DNA from: Blepharisma stoltei
Lineage: Eukaryota; Ciliophora; Heterotrichea; Heterotrichida; Blepharismidae
Direction: 5' to 3'
Assembly: GCA_914767885.1 (NCBI GenBank)
Contig: CAJZBQ010000047.1
Coordinates: 868,001 to 932,000 of the forward strand
Length of the DNA stretch: 64,000 nt
The stretch's first letter is position 1, and each line of letters begins with the position of its first letter. The notes under the pieces are model-generated. The model had not been told where the DNA came from. It did no database searches and saw only the letters and a list, made by a program, of their open reading frames with translations. The position numbers and the translations under genes are program-made. Shown here in pieces: positions 54,243 through 64,000 of the stretch.

Positions 54243-55162
54243 CTATGAATCTAAATCTACATCTGGAAATCCTAATTGTATTCCCACATGCTTTTCCTGC
54301 TCCATAACTCTTGAATCAAGCAACAAAATATCTTGCTGAATTTTAATTTTTCCTTGGTTTAATGCAAAATGGAAGCTTATTTTTTATTTAAAAATAATTT
54401 TAATCTTTTTTTTAAAAATTATATAAAATTAACTGCAAAAAGTTGATGCTTAAGTAAAGTAGAAATAAAATGGTGACTTTGATGGAAATTGGACTCCGAG
54501 GCGCACCTCCTATGGAGCTGGTAGGACCCATTGCTGATGAAGCTGAATATACAGGTCTCATTCCTGTCCTAAGTAGGCCTTCGATTGTGGGAAGCCGTGC
54601 CGAAAAGGAAATTTTATTTCTCCCCCGAAGGTTTTCCCTGTCCCTGCCAGACGGGCTAGACAGGTTTTTCCTACCACATGGTCTTCCTTCATCGGGACCA
54701 TCGGGGCACTCAGACAGAAGTGGCTCTGCCCAAAGGAGCTGATCCCTTAGACAGGTGGTTTTGACCAGAAAATCAAGATGGCGTCGGCCTGGGAGTATGG
54801 TCTCATCAGAACCCGACCTGAAGTCGTCTTTCGAGCTGAGGTGTCGATATCCGCTGATTTCGCCCACGTATGGCCTTTTAAAACTAACTAACTAACTAAC
54901 TAAGTAAAGTAACATCAGTTCCAATATCATTGAGTTTATTTTTAAGGTTTTTTTCAAGTTTCTCAGTTTCGTTTAAGGCTGAATTTGTAATATCGTTGCA
55001 AGATTCATTGGCTATGTGATTAATATCTCTTACTCCACCCTTTAGATCCTGAAAAAGAGTGCGGTTTAAGTTGAGTTCTTGCTTTAGGTCTTTAAGCCTT
55101 TGGTTTAGATGCAAAATGAATTCTTTTATAGTGGGCTCTCTGCTTGGTTCAGAAAACTGCAT
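54243..55162 (-). CDS. small coiled-coil protein split by a retroposon and an IES
   Basis: 135 residues after removing a 450-bp retroposon unit and a 62-bp IES (54360-54421); 136 codons exactly. Starts MQFSEPSREPTIKEFILH; helical throughout with heptads (LNQRLKDLKQELNLNRTLF, ETEKLEKNLKNKLNDIG), then IQQDILLLDSRVMEQEKH and a short acidic end GFPDVDLDS. Looks like a small dynactin/BLOC/tubulin-type coiled-coil subunit, but I cannot name it. Without excision it would end in the retroposon tail. Confidence 0.7.
54360..54421. mobile_element. 62-bp IES
   Basis: TA-bounded and stop-filled. Excision joins HQLFAVNFI to NQGKIKIQQ and gives a whole number of codons. Confidence 0.7.
54451..54900 (+). 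mobile_element. GC-rich retroposon with (TAAC)n tail in an exon
   Basis: Perfect 11-bp target repeat TAAGTAAAGTA at 54451-54461 and 54901-54911. The element begins GAAATAAAATGGTG and ends with ACTAACTAACTAACTAAC. 450 bp per unit, itself a multiple of three. Open frames on both strands inside are composition artefacts. Confidence 0.85.
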
Positions 55163-55901
55163 GGGTAGAGATAAAAATGTTACATTTATACACAAAATTA
55201 GGCTTGGTTCAACAGCAAATTGTAATTAAATTTAAGATTTAAGCATAGAAGGCTTTATATTTTAAGGCTTTTAAAAAGCTATAAAGCTATTTGGATAGAG
55301 ATAAATAAAAACAATTTTATTTTATTATGAAATTGTTATGAAGAAACTGTTTATAGTTCTTATCTAAATTTTAAATTCATAATTTTAATCATATTTGTGT
55401 ATGCACTTCTTATTAATTTGAAAAGAAAATACTTATAATTAATAATTTTTGAACTTGTCAGCAGCGTTCAAAAATAGGAAAAATTGCTTAATTTCCTATG
55501 GCTTACTCCCCCTACCTTTGTGACAGAACAAAAAAATTTTGCTCGTTAAGGGGTTAATTGTTTTTAAAAAATTTAATATAAATTTTATATTAAATTTTTT
55601 TTAAAAATCCAATTTCGAAAACAAGCTAAATTATATATATGAAAATGCAGTCTGTTTAAAATAAAAGAATTATTCGATATTTTACTATAATAATTATCAT
55701 TTATATATCAAACTATTTTTTTTCACGGAGGGTGGTATTTATTCAAAAAATAAGGAATCCAATGGCTTTGATCGACAGATGGAGAGGGAGTCAGCATTTT
55801 TGAGTGCTAATGCCATTATACTCTTTTTGTCTAAAATACAATATTTGAAATGGCTCCATTTATACGTTAAGTCATTTCACTGAAAAATTTATAAAATAAT
55901 A
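55163..55901. other. spacer with decayed family A element (~55503-55793)
   Basis: TTACTCCCCCTACCTTTGTG at the left and TTTCACGGAGGGTGG plus GATGGAGAGGGAG at the right keep the family A layout. It lies ~110 bp before the MBL start. Confidence 0.5.
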
Positions 55902-57412
55902 ATGGGCTGCGGAGGTTCAAAAAAAGACGTCAAAGCTCCAGAGAATATTTCTCTGGAAAAAACAACAAAGAGTGCTGATAATGCCAAGACTATTCCAAGC
56001 ATAAAACTCTCAATCCCCCCTTCAAATTGGAATAAAAATTCTGTCCAATTTAAGGATTAATTTTTTTAAAATTTTTCATAATAAATAATTTTTTAAAAAA
56101 AATATTAATTGAACAATTTAATAAAAATATTCACTTTTTAATTTAGAATTAATTAAAAAATAATTATTTTAAGATATCAACTATTTTAAATAGCATTCTA
56201 TTTGCTTCCCTCATTTAAATTAATTAAAAATAAATATTAGAAAATCAGTATTTGCCTATAAAATTTTTAATTGAAAAAAAAAGCCTTTAAAGGACATAAT
56301 TAAAATTCGCCGATATTTTGTTACAATTTAAAAGTTGGGGAGTCAGAAAATATTGAAAATCCAACAGTTGCTTCATTTTTCCATCAAGCAACTAATACAA
56401 TTTGTTATGTAGTTGCCTGCCCAAAGACCAAAAAATGTGCAGTGTTTGATTCTGTGTTAGATTATGACCCAGTTTCCTTAAAAACATCAACTGTTCATGC
56501 AGATGGAGTGATTGCTTATATTATTGAAAATAATTTTGAGGTAAATTATATCATTGATACCCATGTCCATGCCGATCACTTAACAGGTTCAAAAATATTA
56601 AAAGAAAAGTATTCTATTAATCTTACTAAAATCATTTAATTGCTTCTAAAAATAACTTAATCTTGATTAGTCCTATTATAATATTAATAAATATTGATAA
56701 CCAGTTTTTCTAAAACAGCATATCCTAATGCTAAAGTTTGTATATACCATTAATAAAGACTGATCATTATAGAAAAACCTTAAATTCATATAAATTATTT
56801 TGATATTCAAACATTTATAAATATATAGGTTTCAATGTAACTACAGTTCAAAAAGTCTTCCAAAGAATCTTAAACTTGCTAGACCTTAAAACTGATGGCT
56901 CACAGTTTGATAAACTTATAAAAGATAATGAAGAAATCCCATTAGGTGATCTAAAAATAAGAGGAATTTACACACCTGGGCACACTCCTGCATGTATGAG
57001 TTATGTGGTAGGGGATTCTTTGTTTACTGGCGATACCATATTTATGCCAGATTTCGGGACTGCCCGTTGTGATTTTCCTGGTGGTTCTGCTGACACTTTA
57101 TATGACTCAATACAAAAACTCTTTGGGCTACCTGACAATTTTAGAGTATTTGTGGGGCATGATTATGGGACAAAGTCCAGAAAAGAAGCATGGGAAACCA
57201 CAATGGTAGAAGAAAAGCTGCATAACTTGCATTTAAATAGCAATACTCCTAGAGAACAATTTGTCAAGTGGAGAAGCGACAGAGATGCAACTTTAGAGCT
57301 CCCGAAACTTATAATGCAGTCTATACAGCTAAATTTAAGGGCAGGTAATTTCCCTCCTCCAGAGGAAAATGGCACCTCGTATTTCAAGCTTCCTATTAAT
57401 CCTAAATTTTAA
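55902..57412 (+). CDS. metallo-beta-lactamase-fold hydrolase with lipidation-type N-terminus
   Basis: 353 residues after removing IESs of 264 bp (56058-56321) and 185 bp (56637-56821); 354 codons. The core matches the MBL/persulfide-dioxygenase-like group: ATNTICYVV, metal-binding THVHADH, GHTPACMSYVVGDSLFTGD, TARCDFPGG, and a late His in VGHDYG. It ends SYFKLPINPKF, the usual family end. It likely acts on thiol or sulfur substrates, by family. Unusual is a ~60-residue N-terminal extension starting MGCGGSKKD, which predicts N-myristoylation and palmitoylation. Confidence 0.9.
56058..56321. mobile_element. 264-bp IES
   Basis: TA-bounded, very AT-rich. Excision joins VQFKD to YNLKVGESENIENP. 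Confidence 0.75.
56637..56821. mobile_element. 185-bp IES
   Basis: TA-bounded. Excision joins INLTKII to YIGFNVTTVQKVF at the expected place in the MBL core. Confidence 0.8.
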
Positions 57413-57421
57413 ATAAAAAAA

Positions 57422-58738
57422 TTAATTACTCAATTGAGATTCTTGACCATCTTCTTGGAATTTTGGACATGCAAAATTTTTTCCCAATAAATTAAGGTTA
57501 TAAGCTTCAGTTGTTTTGTACATCATGTCATCCCTTGGGCTAAGACTTTTTATTGTGGGGATATGATATGCGCTATATTAATGTTACCCTCTTATAGTGC
57601 TTTGCTTGTAAAATGCTCGGTCATATCTTTCTAAATCTGGAGAATGGGGAGTTCTTAATATATGCTCGTGTATTAATGGCTTTCTGGCAGGGTTTTTATT
57701 GAAATCGATAAGCGTGAAATTAAGTCTGGGCATGAGCTTTTCTTCATTTTTATTATAAGGCCCAGGAGTTTCTCCAATCTTATGCAGATCTTTTCTCGGT
57801 ATCATTTTATCAAAAGCTACAGTTCTTGACCTTTTATGCTTACTCCCCCCCCTCCGTGAGTGAACAAAACCATTAGAAAAATCCCTATTTTTTGCCCCAA
57901 AAACCCACCCTTCGTGAGTGAACACAAATTTTTTTTAATAGAAAAAAATTTTGATATATATAAGTGATAATTAGTATAATGAAATCTAGAGCTAAATCTG
58001 CTTAATTTAAACAAATTGCGTTTTTTAAAACATAATTTTTTACAAATTAAATTAATATTTTCTTCCCAATTTTTTTATAGAAGTGAGATTTTTTTAATTT
58101 TCGAAAAAAAAAAATTTTATAAAAAATTTATATATAAATTTTTTTAAAACAAAAAAAATTAACCCCCCTCAGCGAGTGAACAAAATTTTTTTGTTCACTC
58201 ACGGAGGGGGGGAGTTAGAATTATTTGTATCTGCTGAGGCATAAAACTCAAACCTCAGCTCATTCGGTGGATTCGACGATTTCACAAAAGGATCCCTTGG
58301 TTTTTGTATTTTAAAGTCCAAAGGCGATTTAATCTTATGGCCCGGTTTCTCAGGAATAGGACTTACACTTTCTGACTGTTTGCTGAACTTGTCTTGATAA
58401 TCATTTAGGTTATATATTGTTCGACTTAATTTATTATCATAATACCCTATGCTTGTCTTCGAATATTCTGCTGGAAATGAGCAATTTAAATCATCATCTA
58501 CACAAGCAGGAATAAAAATTTTTCTCTGTCTTGGGACTCCTATTTTTTCCTTTATTTTTGGAGCTTGGTTAATTCGTGGATCTATAACATTATATTTAGG
58601 TGTATATCTTCCTACCTTAGGAGACTCAGTTTTATTGCGATATGCGTGATCTCTTTGTTCTCGTGAAACTGATACAAAAGAAGCTGTGCATTTTTGGGGC
58701 TTATTTGCTTTAGCATGAGCAAGAAGTTTGCTTTATAA
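57422..58738 (-). CDS. SHIPPO/ODF3-like microtubule protein, 5' end unresolved
   Basis: Coding runs from ~58738 (..AHAKANKPQKC) to UAA at 57422-57424, with a 375-bp family A IES (57840-58214) and a 15-nt intron (57573-57587). The repeats ESPKVGRYTPKYNVIDPR and GETPGPYNKN are STPGPxxY-type (SHIPPO) motifs, typical of axonemal microtubule-associated or inner proteins; fitting for a ciliate. The first ATG was not found: a stop precedes KLLAHAK, so an upstream exon behind an IES or intron is likely. Stops 9 bp from the convergent MBL gene. Confidence 0.78.
57573..57587 (-). other. 15-nt intron
   Basis: Minus-strand GTAACATTAATATAG; removal joins STIRG to AYHIPTIKSLSPRD and extends the protein to a stop just before the neighbouring gene. 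Confidence 0.85.
57840..58214. mobile_element. family A IES
   Basis: TTA flanks, 375 bp. Excision joins ADTNNS to KHKRSRTVAF in frame. It has the classic double left repeat and right foldback. Confidence 0.92.
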
Positions 58739-58921
58739 AGATTATTTTATAAAATATTTTTTTTATATAATTAATGATTTTTATAATGAAATATCAGGTA
58801 TTCTATTCAATTCTTACACATCATTAATTTGTACATTAAATTAGATATTCTTTTTGAATATTTATAATTTACATAATTATTTTAAAATAAATTAAAACAA
58901 AAAAAGCTCACTCTTAAGGAG

Positions 58922-59110
58922 CTAGCTTTTTTCTTCATCCTCGAGTTCTTTTTCAATGCTTTCTAGGAGCCCTTTGATGCCAGCTGCTGGAAGAGGCTCA
59001 GGCTCCTTTATTTTTGCCTTTCTTTTCGGGGATAAATTTAAGTTTGCGAAGAAGTGGATACTGGCTTTGCCTTGGCGAGAAAAGAGGACTTCGTTTTTTA
59101 GAATTTCCAT
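58922..59110 (-). CDS. small charged protein
   Basis: 62 codons starting MEILKNEVLFSRQGK and ending LESIEKELEDEEKS. A basic middle (SPKRKAKIKEPEP) followed by an acidic helix. GC richer than its flanks, which are strongly AT-rich. The opposite strand is also open, so coding strand is inferred from the sensible composition. No family recognised. Confidence 0.45.
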   Translation of the reverse strand: MEILKNEVLFSRQGKASIHFFANLNLSPKRKAKIKEPEPLPAAGIKGLLESIEKELEDEEKS

Positions 59111-59634
59111 TAATATGCAGAAATCAGTTAAGTTTAATAGAGATTTATTAACAAAAAATATAATTTTGCAATAAAATAAGATAAAGATATTATCAAAATT
59201 ATTCGAAAATAGCATTATGATTTTCCCAATTCATCATTTGTTTCTTGTAATTTTCTCATCATAATTAGCTTGAAATATCTTTTAAAATGGATAAATTTCG
59301 TATTAAAAATGAATAGAATTCTTTCTTGATGTATAATAACTACAAAAATGGATTTTATCTTTTGATCAGAAAACCCGATTTGCCAATAAAATGCATGCAA
59401 TCTTTATATTTAATATGCTTGATGTGAGTATTTAAATATCTGACATACAAATTATATTAAATAAACAAAATTAGATTTTTATAAAAATAGTTAATTTAGA
59501 ACAAAGTTTTGGGCTTGTTAGAGTAAAAAAATCAATTCAGGAAAATAGAGATAAGCTAATCAATCATTTTATGGGTATCAATCCGAAGGAGAAAATTTAG
59601 CATTCTGTCTATAGATTAACCATTTTAATTAAGC

Positions 59635-59961
59635 TTACTCCCCCATGAATGAGCAAAACCATTCAGAAAAATTCTATTTTTTGCCCAAAAACTCACCCTC
59701 CGTGAGCGAACAAAATTATTTTTAATAGAAAAATTGTTTATAGAAAAAATTTTGATGTATAAGTGGCAATTAGCATAATGAAATCTAGAGCTAATTGTGT
59801 TTAATTTTAAACAAATTGCGTTTTAAAACATAAAATTTTCAAATTAAAATAATATTTGCTGTCCAATTTTTGCGAATTAGCATTTTTTTAAATTTCGAAA
59901 AAAAATTTTCCCCTTCTTGAGTGAGCAAGATTTTTTTGTTCGCTCACTGAGGGGGTGAGAG
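59635..59961. mobile_element. family A element
   Basis: TTA flanks, 327 bp. The left end is mutated (CTCCCCCATGAATGAGC), the inner repeat CACCCTCCGTGAGCGAACAA is intact. Confidence 0.8.
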
Positions 59962-60277
59962 TTAGTAAGTCATTTATTTTTATACCCGGAAGTGCATCAA
60001 TAGGCCACTTTGCTTGCACAATCTTTCAATTTATTTAATTATTTTTTTCTCTCCAGCTTCAGAAAAATAAATCTAGGGAAAATGGGTTTATTAATATATT
60101 TTCTCTGATAATAGACTCATGATCAATCTAATTTATATCTAATTATCTCTAAAATCTTAATTGTCAGCTAATCTCTAAAATCCTTAAGTAAGCATAATTA
60201 GCCAAAAATTTTCTCATCATTAAAAGCTCTTGATTAATGGCTATATTTATAAATCACATTAATTTTAAGACTTCTAC

Positions 60278-60596
60278 TAATTCACCCCCTCCGTGAGTGA
60301 ACAAAAAATCTTATTCGCTCACGGAGGGGGATTAATATTTTTTTTTTTAAAAAAATTTATATATGAAAATTTTATAGTAAATTTCTTTTTCAAAATTTAA
60401 AAAAATTCCACTTTGCAAAATTTGGAAAGCAAATATTAATTTAATTTTAAAATTTATATTTTAAAACGCAATTTGTTTAAAATTAAATAGAATTTGCTCT
60501 CGATTTCATTATCTAATTATCATTTATATATCAAATTTTTTTTCCAAAAAAAATTTTTCTATCAAAAAAATTTTGTTAGCTCACGGAGGGAGGGAG
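60278..60596. mobile_element. family A element, mirror orientation
   Basis: TAA flanks. The foldback is at the left (CCTCCGTGAGTGAAC / TTCGCTCACGGAGG) and a single surviving repeat at the right. Confidence 0.75.
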
Positions 60597-60664
60597 TAAG
60601 GATTAACTTTTTCAGCTCGCAAAATTTATAGAGAAAAAATTCCCCTTCAGGGTAAATTCTTTCA

Positions 60665-61095
60665 TTAACATTAACTTACTTAGAGTGTTTAAACGCGCTC
60701 CTCTGGCTCTGCAGGGTGATTTAGCACAGCCACAAGGGCTTAAATCAGTAGAAGCCAATTGGCGTAGTCACCAGGCATTTCCGACGTCACCCTTTTTATC
60801 GGGCCGATGGATCATCCTAAGTAAGTGACGGCCAATTGGCTGCCAGATCTTGCCTTTCTCAAAACTTGACTCCTGCGCTATGGGTCTCCCTCCTCGGTAA
60901 TATCAAGAAGTAAAGCCCTGTGCCCACTAAATATCCTCGAATCAGGCCAGGAGGCTGTGCACCCTCCCCATTGCTTACCTGATGTTGCTGGATAAGGTCT
61001 CATTGGGAAAGCTGAACACTATAATAATAAAATTGGCCAAAGGAAAGTAAATTCCTCAGAGAGAATTTTCTCGACGACGCCATTTTATTATTAAA
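60665..61095 (-). mobile_element. GC-rich retroposon, minus orientation
   Basis: Perfect 15-bp target repeat GGGTAAATTCTTTCA at 60650-60664 and 61096-61110. On the minus strand it begins TTTAATAATAAAATGGCG and ends in a TAAGTAAGTTAATG tail, so it has the same start type as the plus-strand retroposons. Confidence 0.85.
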
Positions 61096-61255
61096 GGGTA
61101 AATTCTTTCAAAATTTAACAAAAATCGAATTGCTATCAATTTTTATGTTTTTTTAAATATGATAAATAAATCGTTTATATCCTCAGAATCACGCATTTTC
61201 TGATCTCAAAGTTTAATATTAGTAATACTCATAATTTAATAAGGAGTGCCAGAAA

Positions 61256-64000
61256 ATGAGAATGATTAGTAATAATAATATGAATAAGTATCATGAAACC
61301 TGATGGAAAGAAGAAGTCAACGAAACTTTTCAAATTTTGAAGAAATACATTTATCTTTCTATGGCAATAATAGTAGCTGCTTGCTTGTTTTGTCTTTTAC
61401 TGGTTAATTCAAGTATATCAATATTCGTAATCCAAGCGCCGTTCATAGTAATTCACAGTTGTACGTTTTTGATTCTCCCTTATTTAGAAAATAAAAATGC
61501 AATTCTCAAGGCGATTTCCTCAATTGCATATGCTGAATTATCAGGGATTTCGCTTTTTTATCAAGCTCGCCACCTATCATCTGAACACAGGATTCTTATA
61601 GAGATGCATGCAGTTCTAATTGTGAAGCATTTAGAGCTACCTTTTATTAAGTCATTTTGGCTTAGAAATTTGATATATGGAAGACATGTATTTTTGTGGT
61701 ATTACATTAAATATTATTATGGAGAGCTAAGCTTCGCAGAAAATTTTTCGATGCATATGACAACTGTATATGTTTTAATTATTTTCAATCTGATATCTTA
61801 TTATAGGTTGAAATCCTCATTCGAAAGGTTTTTATACAGAAAAGAGCAAGAAGCTGCTGAGAACAGACTTGGAGTCATAATGAGTGCATATCCAGGCGGA
61901 ATTCTCGTAATTTCAAGTCTTGAAAAAATTGAATACTGCAACTCTACAATGCTTAATCTGCTTTCCTGTACTTATTTCGAAATTTTCCCATTGCTTGAAG
62001 GGGTTCAATACTCAAAAGATAAAAAGTTTTCCAATATAACAAATTCAAATAAACTTATTGATGATATTCAAATTTTATTTGGATCTGACTCCGCCCCTTA
62101 AATTGGAACAAATTTTTTGTTCCAATTTAAAGGGAGTTTAAAAAAAAATTTTTTATAAAAAAAAATTTCAAAAATTTATTGAATTAGATTAATAAATTTG
62201 TTTATATAAAATGCTATTTACTCTTTATGCTTTAAAAAAAAAAGCAAGTTATAACTAAATTTTCATTATTAGTTAATATGCCACTATTAATTGGTATCAA
62301 AACTATTTACACAAAAATTATTATTTTTATTGATAAAAAATAAATTTTAGAAAATTTATCGACCAAAGTGTTAATTTTGCTTAAATAAGATGTTTATTTA
62401 TACTATATTCTTGAAAATAAAGCAAGAAATAAGTAAATTTACAATTTTTGTAAAGGATTAGCATTGAATTTATATCAAAATTATTTAAATAAAATAATAT
62501 ATATTTTATCGAAAAACATTTAATTTTTTTTTGCATTTAACTTATATCAAAACTTTTTTATTATAATATTAAATTTTGTTCCAATTTAAAGGGGGTTAAT
62601 TTACCAAAAAAATGGAAACTTTACCTATATTTTGTTCCAATTTAAAGGGGGGAGTGAGACAAACCATGAAGTGATGCTTGGCATCTCAGTGATAGGAGAA
62701 AATAGTATTGAGTGGAAGGCAATAAAAGTCCTTTGAGAAGATAAATTTGCATTAATCATTTATGCCAGGAATGCAAATCAGATTATACAATTGGAACAAA
62801 CTATTTCAGAAAATAAAATAAAGACTGTGTTGTTGCGATCTGTGTCCCATGAACTTAGGACTCCAATTAATGCAATTTCATTTTTAGTCCATGATTTGAT
62901 TGAGGATGTGAAAATCATATTGGCAAAGTCGCATTTAAAAAAGTTAAAAATGATATCTGTTTCTTCAAAATTGCTATTATCCCTTGTAAATGATTTATTA
63001 GATTATTCAAGAATGCTAGCAGGTGTATTTGCTATCCAAAAATCAAGGGTTTCCTTAAAAGAAGTGATCAGCAGCACATGCGATTTGATAAGAATTCAGG
63101 CTATTAAAAAAGGCTTAGGATTAGGGATAAGAATTGATCCAATGCTTCCTGAGTATATTTACACAGATCCTTTTAGATTAAGCCAAATTTTGCTGAATTT
63201 ACTTAGCAATGCTTTAAAATTTACAATGAAAGGACAAATAGACATTTCTTGTATTTCTACTAAAGAAAATAAACTAAAAATTTCAGTAAGAGACACTGGA
63301 CTTGGGATCCGTGCAGAAAAGCTACAAAACCTATTCGAAGAATTCAATACTGAAAATATATATTAATTGCTCGAGAATGACGCTATTTGCGCCATTCTCT
63401 GGCAATACGGTAAATCGGCTCCACACGGTAACGATTTTCCACGTGTGTAGCGATTTTTTCACACGTGGAAGTCAGGATTCTCACGTGTGGAAAAATGGCT
63501 CCACATATGGAAAAATCTTACCCGTATGGAGCCGATTTTCGGTTGCCCGAGGATAGCACAAATAGCGCCATCCTCGGGCAATTTCTATACCCAATATAAA
63601 TCCTCAAGGCTGTGGTCTTGGCCTCCATATTTCTAATAGATTAATTAAAGCACTTGGAAATGGAACAATAAACGTGGTATCCCAATTCGGTAAAGGTTCG
63701 ATGTTTTCATTTACAATTGATATAAACGAAGAAAATAATTCCCCTGCTGATTTATCAATAATTTCTAATGAAAAAGACTCGCTATTTGATGAAGAAAACC
63801 AAAACGTCATCACAGTCAAACAATTTTTCACGTTCCACGAAGGAAAAACTCAATCCCCAAAGGTTTTAATAGCAGACGATAATGATTTTAACAGAATTAT
63901 TATTGGGACTCTACTAAAGCGAAACGGGATTTTATTTGACGAAGCCTGCAATGGCAAAGAAGCAGTCGACAAAATTGCACTCAAGAGCTCCAAAGAAAAG
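61256..64000 (+). CDS. hybrid histidine kinase, cut by the window end
   Basis: Starts MRMISNNNMNKYHETWWKEE (UGA as Trp); about six membrane helices follow. After a 569-bp family B IES comes the dimerisation helix with intact SHELRTP, HATPase N box (LLNLLSNALKFT), G1 (DTGLGIR) and, after a second IES, G2 (GCGLGLHIS). The receiver domain begins KVLIADDND and is cut off at the window edge. A paralogue of the 10948 gene but with the catalytic His present. Histidine kinases of this hybrid type relay phosphate from His to the receiver Asp. Confidence 0.9.
62086..62654. mobile_element. family B IES flanked by TGA
   Basis: 569 bp. The left foldback is CCTTAAATTGGAAC / GTTCCAATTTAAAGG; the right has two spaced copies. 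The flanking repeat is TGA, not TA: excision joins LFGS to ETNHEV in frame. Confidence 0.85.
63359..63587. mobile_element. palindromic IES (family E)
   Basis: The ends AATTGCTCGAGAATGACGC and GCGCCATCCTCGGGCAATT form imperfect terminal repeats. The interior has repeated CACGTGTGG and GGCTCCACA units in both orientations. TA-bounded excision joins NTENI to PNINPQGCGLGL. A slightly longer excision to 63596 also keeps the frame. Confidence 0.8.

Larger units (their letters stand above)
59111..61255. other. spacer with two family A elements and a retroposon
   Basis: Apart from the elements at 59635, 60278 and 60665 I see only AT-rich DNA. The retroposon lies 69 bases past the second element. Confidence 0.5.

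Noticed and set aside
54470-54867. Open frames on both strands
   Set aside because: Inside the TAAC-tailed retroposon; artefacts of composition.

Overview
The window reads as germline (micronuclear-type) DNA of a heterotrich ciliate, most like Blepharisma. Four signs support this. UGA is read as tryptophan in almost every gene, while UAA and UAG stop. Spliceosomal introns are 15-16 nt with GT..AG ends. Genes are interrupted by TA-bounded insertions whose removal restores the reading frame. Base composition is very AT-rich. The organism name is inference from these family traits; no marker gene is present.

Layout. 1-22 kb is gene-poor and holds a dispersed family of small MGxC proteins (nine intact-looking copies and two decayed ones, mostly on the minus strand), a hybrid histidine kinase with a substituted phospho-acceptor residue, and several GC-rich retroposons. 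22-26.3 kb holds two tandem ABCG half-transporters (minus). 26.9-38.9 kb holds a small basic protein and two tandem paralogues of a ~1,400-residue membrane protein of the ciliate TmcB-like type. 38.9-46.3 kb holds an unknown gene, the V-ATPase a subunit and an NT-C2 coiled-coil gene. 46.9-52.3 kb holds a charged protein, a MORN-repeat protein, an unknown gene and an ESCRT-III-like gene. 54.2-59.1 kb holds a coiled-coil gene, a lipidated metallo-beta-lactamase-fold enzyme, a SHIPPO-type axonemal protein and a small gene. 61.3 kb to the end holds a second hybrid histidine kinase, cut by the window edge.

Insertions dominate the biology. Three families of short inverted-repeat elements (here A, B, C) share one architecture although their terminal repeats differ. 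Smaller IESs down to 16 bp lie inside exons. GC-rich retroposons with 10-17 bp target duplications lie inside exons too. For eight genes I removed the insertions on paper and the remaining coding length was an exact multiple of three: ABCG copy 2, V-ATPase a, MBL enzyme, TmcB-like copy 1, the 38.9-40.5 kb gene, NT-C2, the 54.2 kb coiled-coil gene and the ESCRT-III-like gene. The interrupted MGxC gene at 20.9 kb also comes out in frame. So most of these loci look like working genes in an unprocessed germline state, not pseudogenes.

The candidate undescribed system is the MGxC family: 80-120 residue proteins with an N-myristoylation/palmitoylation-type start and a shared motif of the form A-P-x-L-x-I followed by L-Y-x-x-R. 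Some copies are visible only when UGA is read as Trp.
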